This document shows, one piece after another, positions 9,273 to 18,557 of a stretch of 64,000 nucleotides of DNA. This DNA comes from Gongronella butleri. Its lineage: Eukaryota; Mucoromycota; Mucoromycetes; Mucorales; Cunninghamellaceae. The notes beneath the pieces were generated by a model. The model did not search any database, was not told where the DNA came from, and saw only the letters and a program-made list of their open reading frames with translations. Position 1 is the first letter of the stretch. Every line of letters begins with the position of its first letter. The position numbers were made by a program, and so were the translations under genes. The DNA is taken from NCBI GenBank assembly GCA_025201375.1, contig JAIWZP010000061.1, forward strand, positions 1 through 64,000. The letters run 5' to 3'.

Positions 9273-11758
9273 ATGGCGTCGTTTACCTCTGAGCAGTGCA
9301 AGGTATTCGAAGAATTCAAAGCGTACGACTGGGAAAAGGACAAGGTGTTTCAAGCCGGCGTCGCGAATATCCTCAAGGCCATGGCCAAACCGACGCCAAC
9401 CAAGGCTGCCAGCCCGTCGCCACATGACGCCGACTATGACGAGTTCCGCCATGGCCAGCAGCAAGAGGAGCTTCTGCAGGTGCTGCGCGCCAAGCATTTT
9501 TATTTCAACAAGTAAGCGACGCGTGCGCTGCGATATTTTCGCGATCGTACTCTGCAACACGCCGCTCATTGGATTTTTCTTAGGTTTAAAGAGCCTTTCA
9601 GCCTTGACGAGTATCTCGCGTACGAGTTGGAAGAAGACAAGAAGGAGCAGGAGCAGCGCTTTGAGCGTGTAGAGGTTTATGACTTTGACAATGACGAGCG
9701 CTACCTGCAAGGTCTGCCAAACATCATCCAAGGCTGGGTGAACAAGCAGCTCAATGACGGCAAAAATGGCAAGCTCTGGGACAAGGCGCGCTTGGACCTC
9801 GAATACACCAAAACCAAAGCGGTCTATTACTCATCGTAAATCAAAAACCAAAAAAAAAAAAAGAAGCGAAAATGATTTATTTATTTTTTTATTATGCCAC
9901 AGATGCATTGAAAAGGTGGATGTCGGCGCCTACATGCTCTGGAAGCACGACAAGGAAAGCAAGGAAGTGTCTGTCTGTCCATTTGCTAATTTGTGGCAGA
10001 ACAAAGGCAAAGGTAAGGCGCGCCATTGTGAATTGACGCGCGTGAGGCTGATTTTCGCCAATTTTTTTTTTTTTTGTTAGCTGATCTTGGTCCACAGCTG
10101 ATCTCGGACGACTTTTTGTGCGTGGATGTGCCCAAGAGCACGGGCGGCTACACTATCGCGTGGGCGTCGCCGGCAACGCGCAATTTGCTGACGGCAGCGC
10201 GTTTGACGCAGCTTTCCAAGGCATTGGACGATGCCGGCAACGATGACAATGTGACGAGTCTCTTTTTGACGGCGACGGTCGCTGACACGGCATCACCATT
10301 TGATATGGGCTCGCCTGACAAGCAAATTGAGACAAAAGACACGAAAACAATCAGCCAAGGTGTCGCATACGACGCGACGTACCGTCACGTGCGCGGCAAA
10401 GGCGACGACAAGCGCAGCCATGACGATGCAGTGAAGGCGGTGGATCATTTGAACAACGTGTATACCAGGCAGCTCATCCAGCAGCTTTTGACATCCAAAG
10501 CACGCGCCAAGCCGACTGTCGCGTATCTCAATGGATCTTTGCCGCTGCACGTCGCGCCTCTGATGCTGTGGCCAGGTTATTTGCGTGTCGCCACCGAACA
10601 CGCGCTGATTCCGTGTCACGTGACTCTCGGCCACGCACCCGCACCGCCTCTGCTGCTCTACACACTCTGCCAACAACGCATGGCGGCTCGCAAACCCGTG
10701 CCTGGCGGCTATTTCGCCTTTCTCGCACTCGCACCACCAGAGCTCGCACGCCTGCGTGCACCAGAATTGCTCCGCATCGGCCTTGTCGACGTCTTTGTCC
10801 CGGAAAACCAACTAAATGACGTCATTCTTCACACCAAACGCATGGCATTCTGCCCTGAGCCAAACACATCCATGGCGGTGCAGATGATCTTGTCCATGTT
10901 CAGCTCGTATCCAGGCCCTGAGCGTGTCAGCACATGGCAAAATGCCATTGAGCAGGTATTTGGCGATGTGCACCAGCCAGAGGTCTCGTTTGCGACCGTG
11001 CTCGGCCGACTAGAGCAATTGGACAATGCATGGAGCAAGCAGATCCTCGAGCATTGGGCCACATTGCCTCCTGTACTTCTCAAGGTAAAAAGAAAAAAAC
11101 AGTGATTAGATGACATCAATGCTTATTTTTATTGTTGTTTCCGTTGTAAAAGGCCATCTTCAAGGCGACGCAGCAGGTGCAAGAAAAGTCGCCATCCGAG
11201 ATCCTTGCGCTGGAAGAGGGCATCAACAGGGCGTGGCGCCAATCAGCCGATTATCAGCAATTCTGCGATGGAAAACGCGACTGGCAGTCGTCATTGGATG
11301 CTGACGATGATGCAGAACTTGTAAATGCCTACTTTGAGGCGCGCGCTGCAGAACCCAGCGACGACACACATGCATTTGAATACGAAATCTCGTCATCTGA
11401 TGTCATCGAGGCGCCTACACCCGCCATGGTGTGCCCTGTGACCGGCCAAGCAAGCAGCGCCGACGCCAAGTGCCCTGTCACTGGCCAGAGCAATGTCGCA
11501 GCCAAGTGTCCTGTCACTGGCCAGAGCAATGCGGACGCCAAATGCCCCGTCACCGGCCAAAGTAGCTCGGAAGCCAAGTGTCCTGTCACTGGCCAGAACA
11601 ATGCGGACGCCAAATGTCCCGTGTCGGGTCAAAGCAGCGCGGACGCCAACAAGTGCCCTGTCACAGGTCAGAGCAATTCGGGGGCTAAATGCCCCGTCAC
11701 CGGTCAAACAAGCGCAACTGGCACTTGCCCTGCAGCTGACAAACCAAAGGATGCGTGA
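9273..11758 (+). CDS. Inactive HIBCH-like crotonase with duplicated N-terminal module and CPVTGQ repeats
   Basis: Not a known named protein. Exons 9273-9511, 9584-9835, 9903-10012, 10081-11084 and 11153-11758 give 736 aa in a closed phase. Three parts are visible. (1) Residues 12-34 and 106-128 form an ungapped repeat of the pattern F-E-x4-Y-D-[WF]-x2-D-x2-[FY]-x2-G-[VL]-x-N-I. (2) From about residue 201 there is a crotonase-like region; PTVAYLNGSLP then LRVATEHALIP lines up with the oxyanion-hole and RVATE blocks of HIBCH, and a helical region with LEHWATLPPVLLKAIFKATQ matches the [10 protein letters not shown] block. The glycine-rich oxyanion segment and the acidic catalytic residues are missing, so hydrolase activity is unlikely. 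(3) Eight near-identical 12-residue repeats, KCPVTGQSNADA-like, then TCPAADKPKDA. The crotonase relation is inferred from pattern; the repeats are seen directly. Confidence 0.85.
11429..11731 (+). repeat. 36-bp tandem repeat array encoding CPVTGQ units
   Basis: Eight in-frame units of 12 codons (one has 13) in the last exon of the inactive crotonase-like gene. Each unit encodes C-P-V-T/S-G-Q followed by a variable Ser/Asn/Ala spacer and usually Lys. Synonymous differences between units (for example TGCCCTGTC, TGTCCTGTC, TGCCCCGTC, TGTCCCGTG) show that the protein motif has been held while the DNA drifted. A ninth CP dipeptide follows in TCPAAD. Confidence 0.95.
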
Positions 11759-12692
11759 TTTATTTCGAGAGCAACGTCCAGTGTATTTTTAGGCCATCAA
11801 TTTCTGTGTTTTTCCTTGCAATTAAAAGCATTTTACCTTTTTGATCGCCACTCATCTCATCTAATCGATCTTTCCCTGATCTTGGGCCTTGATTTGGTTC
11901 CACCGTGTACCTGCATATGACAGTTACATAATTGCATCAATGGTGAATTCTCATTTCACGTCTCACCTGCATCACCTTGTGCTTGTGGGCCCGTTGCGCC
12001 CTTTTTCACCTTTGCAGCGCCAAACTTTAAAGAATTCTCCTATCGTGCCGTGCTGAGAAACGCGTCTTTTGATACTTTCCCACCGTGCGCGTCATGCACC
12101 AGGAACGCGCGTTTTTTTTTTTTAGCCTGCACCCATCATCTCAGACGTTTCAGACGAAATTCGCGTTTTTTCATGCAATTTTCTCGTGCAGCTTCCTTTC
12201 CATTGCTTGGTTTGCTACAGGTCCAATATATGGAGGGACGATCCAATTAGCGGTCATCACCATTTGTCATACAATATGGCCAGATTATGCAGCAGCTTCC
12301 CGCAGTTTGCCAGGGATACCATTGTTTCCCACAAAAAAAAAAATACAAAAAAAAAAAAAAATAGAAATAGCTAAGACGTGCCATTCACGAACAAAAATTA
12401 GGATATCGGATCGCGCGTCTCTTCTCCACATTTCCCCAGAAAAAAAAAAGTGCATACAAAAGGCAAAAAGCAGTGACACAAGCGTCGACTCACAAGATCC
12501 CGCATCAACCCTTCCAATGGCGAGATGGTGGCAATCCCATTGGTAGTGTGCAAGGGCGTGAAATTAAAAAATTAAAAAATCGTCCGAGTGGGTCACCAAG
12601 GGAAATCTTTCAATCTAAAACTGTATAAGAAGAGTGAACCAAGGTGCGATTCCATTGATGTTTTTTTCACAATTCAGCCCACCACAAGCACA
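11759..12692. other. Intergenic region with promoter of mannanase 1
   Basis: No gene is supported. It carries A- and T-runs, and a TATAAGA at 12624-12630, 63 bp before the mannanase start, that could be its TATA box. Confidence 0.5.
12624..12630 (+). promoter_or_regulatory. Possible TATA box of mannanase 1
   Basis: TATAAGA, 63 bp before the ATG. Spacing fits a fungal TATA promoter; no experimental support. Confidence 0.35.
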
Positions 12693-14064
12693 ATGATCAA
12701 GTCCCTCCTCTTTATTCTAACTACGTCTGCTGCATTTCTCTTGGCGAGCGCCGCCCCCCTGCAGGAACGCGACGCGGCATCCTTTGTCCGAGCAGATGGT
12801 GCAAAATTCACCCTGGGTGGCAGTGATTTCTATTTTGCCGGGACCAATGCGTGTACAAAAAGATAAAAAGTGACTGATGTGAGATTGACGACGATTTTTA
12901 TCATAGATTACTTGATGACAAACTCGCAAAGTGACGTGCAATCGCTGATTGCGCAATGCAGCTCACTCAAGCTGCCTGTGATCCGCACATGGCTTTTCAA
13001 TTTGGGCGACGACAGCGTCTGGTTCCAACAATGGAATTCCAACAACAAGACCATGGAAATTAATGATGACAGCAGCACAGGGCTCGGCCGCATTGATTAC
13101 ATCATCCAGCAGGCGTCCAAAAGCAATGTCAAGCTGATTTTCACGCTGACAAACAATTGGCAAGATTATGGTGGCATGGATTATTACGTGAAAAACATGG
13201 GCGGCATCTACCACGACGATTTTTACACAAATGCCGACATCAAGGCCGCATACAAGGCGTACATTGAGCACGTGCTAAGCCGCGTCAACACATTGACCAA
13301 TATCGCGTACAAGGTACGCGACAAATCCATCTTTTTTTTTTTTTTTTTTTTTTTTTTACGCGTTTCACTCTTATTTTTAAATCTTGCTTTAGGATGATCC
13401 GACCATTTTTGGGTGGGAGCTGGCCAATGAGCCTCGTTGTGCAGGCAGCGGCAGTGTGCCGTCTTCCAGCAATTGCAACCCCAAAGTGACGACTGCATGG
13501 GTCGACGAGATGAGCGCGTACATCAAGTCCATCGACAGCAATCATCTTGTGGCTGTTGGCGATGAAGGCTTCTTCAATGACCCCAGCAACAGCGAGTAAT
13601 ATAAAACAAGAAAAAACGTAATTTTTTTGACATGTCCTTTTTTTTTTTTTTTTGCGGCCACGCGTAGCTACTATTACAATGGCGGTGCCGGCATAGACTT
13701 TGATGCGAATCTTGCACTTTCGGGCATTGATTTTGGCACAGCACATCTGTACCCCGAGACGTGGAAAGTCAGCACGTCGACGTGGGCGGTGCAATGGATA
13801 AATGACCACGCCAATGCGTCGACAGCGGCCAAGAAGCCCGTGATTCTCGAGGAATATGGCCTGTCCACCGATGCGGAGCGCACATCCCTGTACCCCACCT
13901 GGCAGGCAGCCATGGAAAAATCGGCGCTCGCTGGCGACAATTTTTGGCAGATTGAGGTGCCCTGCGGCCAAAGCCTCGATGACTTTGCCATCTGCCCGTC
14001 CAATGCAAACTGGGACACCCAGATTGGCAACCACGCCGCCGCCATGGCCGCCAAAAATGCTTAA
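12693..14064 (+). CDS. Secreted GH5 endo-beta-1,4-mannanase, copy 1
   Basis: Predicted extracellular endo-beta-mannanase (GH5, subfamily 7-like), cutting mannan backbones. Exons 12693-12852, 12907-13313, 13393-13595, 13668-14064, 388 aa. Residues 1-19 ([18 protein letters not shown]) are a signal peptide. The mature start [13 protein letters not shown] then [14 protein letters not shown] is the standard GH5_7 entry. Catalytic acid/base Glu lies in WELANEPRC and the nucleophile Glu in VILEEYG; the aromatic GDNFWQIE near the end is a typical substrate-binding segment. [10 protein letters not shown] and [16 protein letters not shown] are also diagnostic. Length and order match complete family members. 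There is no carbohydrate-binding module. The gene is followed 1.1 kb later, on the same strand, by a closely related copy with the same four-exon layout, so this is a tandem duplication. Confidence 0.94.
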
Positions 14065-14125
14065 AAGCGCGAAATGTGCACCATTTCCCCTTTATTCAAG
14101 TTGATCATGACGAAAATTATTTTAA

Positions 14126-14131
14126 AATAAA
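14126..14131 (+). terminator. Poly(A) signal AATAAA of mannanase 1
   Basis: AATAAA 61 bp after the stop codon, within an A/T-rich stretch. Confidence 0.45.
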
Positions 14132-15187
14132 CAATATGGATAGCTCACTTGAATGATGGTCCACAAGACGTTGGCTTGACGTGTATTTAGCAGCATCAAG
14201 TCGCGAAATTCTTCCCGGCGCGTCATCTCCCTCCCCTCTTTGGACGCGCATCTGTCGGCACTTTTTTGTGCTATTGCCGATGCTGACACACTACTCGCTG
14301 TTCGTGGGTAGTCCCACAGAGCCCCATCAATTAAACCCGATATGCGCCACCCTTTTGGACGTGTCTGTGCACGGCTTCATTCACTTTTTGCCAGTAATTT
14401 TACAATTGGATAATTGCGACATGCTGTAAATCAATCTAGCTCACATCTTTGCACAATGAAGCATTCACCACGGCGTAACACAGGGGCAGGGACATACTGT
14501 CTCTTCAATTGTTCTCACAAGTGTGACGTCAACCAATGCTTTTGCAAAAATATCAGGACATGTCCATACTAGAATGTCGTAATGGTCTCCTTTCAAGAAA
14601 ATCGCCCTGAAAACGGTGGATAAAAGCAATGGTAATGATGCTGTTTCGACGCATCCGTGATTCTTTATCATTAAAAGGATAAATAAATACGCAATTTATA
14701 CCGAATAGGCCAGAAAAAAAAAGTTTCGCGCGCACTCGAAACGCACACCGAATACCTGGAGAGCCTCGGCTTCTTTTTCCCAAAAGTAATCATGATCGTG
14801 TAACAGCGCCCCACAATTGCTCCAATTTTTTTTAGTTTCATGCCAATGTAGAGATGTGACACCAAAGCATCTAGTGATCACCTGTATGGGGTGGCTTCCA
14901 CATAAAAATAAGTGTCAGTGCTGCCATGCAGGATCCTCCAGGGAAAAAAATATTTCTAAACTTCAGGGCACCAAGCAAAAAAAGGCCGATTTTGGTTGAT
15001 AAGGCGCGATCCCACATTTTCCATGCCAACGACGCTTGACATTAGCCCAAGCCCATTGTTCTCGCAATGCACTAGCTTATTAAAAAATTAACAAATTGTG
15101 TGATGGGACCGGATCTAGGAAAAAAAAAAAGAAAACATATAAAATGACCATTGACCGGGTTCACCAGGTCTTGTCTAGCATTGCACA
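14132..15187. other. Spacer between the two mannanase genes
   Basis: No gene seen. It ends with the promoter of copy 2, including TATAAAA at 15138-15144. A TTAAAAAATTAA-type tract near 15078 resembles one near 12561 upstream of copy 1, a possible trace of duplicated promoter DNA. Confidence 0.5.
15138..15144 (+). promoter_or_regulatory. TATA box of mannanase copy 2
   Basis: TATAAAA 44 bp before the ATG at 15188; good match and spacing. Confidence 0.5.
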
Positions 15188-16640
15188 ATGGTCAAATTAC
15201 TCTTTTCTCTGCTTGCTGCCCCAGTACTGCTGCTGTTAGCCAGTGCCGCGCCGTTACACACGTGTAAAGAGGTGAGCGACGCAGATGTGGCAAACGATGC
15301 GTTTGTCAAGACAAGCGGTGCCAAGTTTATCCTCAATGGCAAAAACTTTTATTTCGCTGGAACCAATGCATGTAATTGACGCGATAAAAACTGAAAAACA
15401 CGGGGCAGAGCGCACAGTGAAAGTGTGCACATGACAGTTTCGCGTCACTTATGGTCTTTTTTTCAAGTTTACATGATGGTCCGACCGCAGACCGACATCC
15501 AATCGCTTGTTACGCAATGCAAGTCGCTCAAGTTGCCTGTGGTGCGCACGTGGCTCTTTAATTTGGGCGATGATCGCGACGTTTGGTTCCAAAAGTGGGA
15601 CGCCAGTAAAAAGGTCATGACAATCAATGATGATGACCAGACAGGCCTGGGGCGCATGGACTACATTCTTCAGCAAGCCGCCAAGAACGACATCAAGCTG
15701 ATTTTCACGCTTACAAATAACTGGCAAGACTATGGCGGTATGGACTATTACGTGACAAAAATGGGCGCCAAATATCACGACGACTTTTACATCAATGCCG
15801 ACATCAAGGCGGCTTACAAGGATTATGTCAAGCACGTGTTGAATCGTGTCAGTAAGATGACCAATGTCGCGTACAAGGTATCATGTATAGATGCTTGATT
15901 TGAGACTCTTTGTATTCTGACACGCTTTTTTTTTTTTTAGGATGATCCGACTATTTTTGGCTGGGAATTGGCAAACGAACCTCGTTGTAGCGGCATTGGA
16001 GGCTTGCCCACCGTCCTTGGCAACGTGCCAACATCGAGCAATTGCAATGCCAAGATGACCACAGCGTGGATCAGCGAAATGAGCGCCTATGTCAAGTCGA
16101 TTGACGTGAACCATCTAGTGGGTGTCGGCGACGAGGGCTTTTTTAACCGAAAAGGCAACGAGTAAATCCGGAATGGGCCGAGTGCTGCGAAAACAGAAAT
16201 GAAGCGGGCGTGTCTGACGCGTGCTTTTGCCGTTTTATCATAGCCCCTTTTACAATGGAAGCTACGCGATGAATTTTGATGCCATCATGGCGCTGGACAC
16301 CATTGATTATGGCACGGCGCACCTGTACTTGTGGAACGACGTGGTGACGGAATCGTGGATTAGCCAATGGATCAAAGATCATGCAAGCGCAGCATCGTTG
16401 GCCAAAAAGCCAGCAATTTTCGAGGAATATGGCGTGTACCCCGATTCTGAGCGCGTCAAACGATACCCGACGTGGCAAAAGACCATCGAGGACTCGAATC
16501 TCGCCGGATCCAACTTTTAGCAATTCAAGGAGCCCTGTGACGACACATCGCTTGATGAATTTGCCACGTGTCCAAGCAGTCCCGACTGGAACAACATGAT
16601 CGGCAACCATGCCAATGCCATGGCCGCCAAAAACAATTGA
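15188..16640 (+). pseudogene. GH5 mannanase copy 2, interrupted by an in-frame stop
   Basis: Tandem paralogue of the mannanase at 12693. Exons 15188-15371, 15468-15877, 15941-16161 and 16244 onward share the intron positions of copy 1. Signal peptide LLFSLLAAPVLLLLASAAP, the catalytic acid in WELANEPRC and the nucleophile in IFEEYG are all intact. At 16518-16520 a TAG replaces the TGG that encodes Trp in copy 1 (GDNFWQ there, GSNF-stop-Q here). The frame then stays open for 39 more codons of clearly homologous sequence to a TGA at 16638-16640. So 40 residues would be lost, including a conserved substrate-binding Trp and the last strand/helix of the barrel. Everything else looks undamaged, so the change is recent, is a sequencing error, or is read through. 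I call it a pseudogene with that caveat. Confidence 0.8.
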
Positions 16641-16716
16641 ACGCACCTAGTATTTTCCCGGCCAATGTTTTTAATTCGTATTGCTTATGATAAAACAAGA
16701 TGCGATTTTATTCAAT

Positions 16717-18530
16717 TCATGCGCTTGACTCTTGTTTGGAAGCCATCATGGCAATGATGGACGCACCGAGACCCGACCCATCTCTAGAGAGCTCAAAATG
16801 AATGGATTGGCACATCTTTTCGCCGAGGAGTTCACGGATGGCGCTGCGCAGGTTCGCCTCGTACGTGGGGTAAAATTCAAAAAGCGAGCCATCAATGGCA
16901 ACAATTCGGTCTGTTTGTGGCAATTTGTCCGTGATGCCCTTGTGCTTGAGAACGCCGGCAATGCCACAGGCAGCCAAGCGCGCGGATCGCCTGCCGACGG
17001 CGTGGCAGATGGATTTGATCGTCTGACGTTCAAACAGCGTGGTGCTCACGGGCAAATCCAGAATGTCCTCGAGCACGTGCTTCGTCTTGGCCAGGTCCTT
17101 GGAGTCGTCGGCTTCAATGGTCGACATGTATGCCGTTTCAAAGCGCCATTGGCTGTTTAGCTCGTGTGACGAGTTGCCATTGAATAAAATGCCCAAATCC
17201 ACCAGGTGCAGGATGCAATTGCGCGTAATCTCACCCAGATACATGCCCGAGATCATCTTTTCAAACAGCTGCTCATTGATATTCACCGATTCGCGATTCA
17301 ATTTGTTGTCGTAGATGGTGAATGGCAAAATGCGCCTTTCACAATCAAACGCGCCCCATTCCATGTTGACCACCATCTCGTCGTCCGCCGACATTTGCGA
17401 CCTGTCAAATTTGACGATCTGATGCACACGTTCGTAATAGCCTAGGGCGGGAATTCAAATGACGTCATATCAGCACCAACTTTTTAGCTTCTCTTTTTCT
17501 TTTTTTTTCTTGATCGTGCCCTTTTTCGCTTACATGTATTGGACCCGGTGCCGAGGATCACGCCCAATTCAGTGTTTGGATGGCGATACGCGTGCGCCAT
17601 CAAGGTGCCCACGGTGTCATTCACAATCTACCCAAAAAGATGAGTGACACCATCCTTTTTTTTTCGGAATCAGCTCTAATTCCCTTTTTTAGCTTACCGC
17701 GGCAACATTGACCTTTAGATTCTTGCGCTGGAAAGCATCTTGTAGCAATAGCGCCGTATCCTTGCCCACGGCATGTGTACACGAAAAGCCCTGCAATAAA
17801 AAAAATATTGGTAAATGAGTCATTGTCGTGTGATGCAAACCGGCAACGTCGCGCTCGTGCCGAATCCATGCATATTGCATACCTTTGTCCATTGCTTGAG
17901 GACACCGGAGCGGATGGATGACTGCAGGATGGGGAATGAAAAGGTGAAGCCAAGGTCCAATGTTTCATGCGGGTCGCCATGCTCGCTGACGAAGTCATTG
18001 ACGCAATCGGCCATAAAATCGCACAGGTCGCGCATCTCGCCTCGCTTCAATTGCTCTGAGATGACGTATTTCTGCTGCGTCAGCTCATATTTGCCATCAC
18101 CGAGCAATTCAACGTGGCAAACGCGCAAATTCGTGCCACCAAGATCCATCGCAAGGTAATTGCCCTTTTCATTGCCTGTGGGCCGGCCCACGACATAGCT
18201 TGGAATCATGGCCACTGTGGGGTCATGCCCAAAAAAAAAAGGAACAAAAAGAAAAAAATAAGCATCACGCGTCACGCGTCCCCAGGCAGAGTCACACCAT
18301 TTCTTTTTTTTTTTTTTGGGCCTCCTTGGCTTACCAGTGGCACCGTGGTGGTCCAATCCCTTGTCCATTTCCTGCATGAAGCTGCTGACGATTTTCTCCA
18401 TATAGTCGCCGTCAATGTCAAAGCTGTCAACAATGTGCTGGACGAGCTCGATGGCGCGAGGATCTTGCTTGAGCGTGTCACCAAGGCGCTCAGATTCGGA
18501 CTTTTGGATGCAGCATAAACACGAGCCCAT
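16717..18530 (-). CDS. Hexokinase
   Basis: Phosphorylates glucose and other hexoses with ATP, first step of glycolysis. Exons 18530-18335, 18214-17883, 17790-17698, 17627-17534, 17441-16717 give 479 aa, the usual length of fungal hexokinases. Motifs in order: phosphate-1 [12 protein letters not shown], sugar-binding FTFSFPILQ then [11 protein letters not shown], catalytic-base segment [11 protein letters not shown], phosphate-2 [20 protein letters not shown], and the C-terminal adenosine region with [10 protein letters not shown] and GSGLGASII. The start used gives [11 protein letters not shown], which is unusual: a Gly-2 followed by three Cys resembles a myristoylation/palmitoylation signal. 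An in-frame ATG nine codons upstream (18557) would bury that signal ([13 protein letters not shown]). The alternative is simply a cytosolic enzyme started at the upstream ATG. Confidence 0.95.
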
Positions 18531-18557
18531 GGAAGTGCAATTGGATTGGCGTGTCAT

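Noticed and set aside
15188..16640. An intron removing the TAG of mannanase copy 2
   Set aside because: TTTTAG could serve as an acceptor, but no donor in frame gives a sensible join and copy 1 has no intron there.
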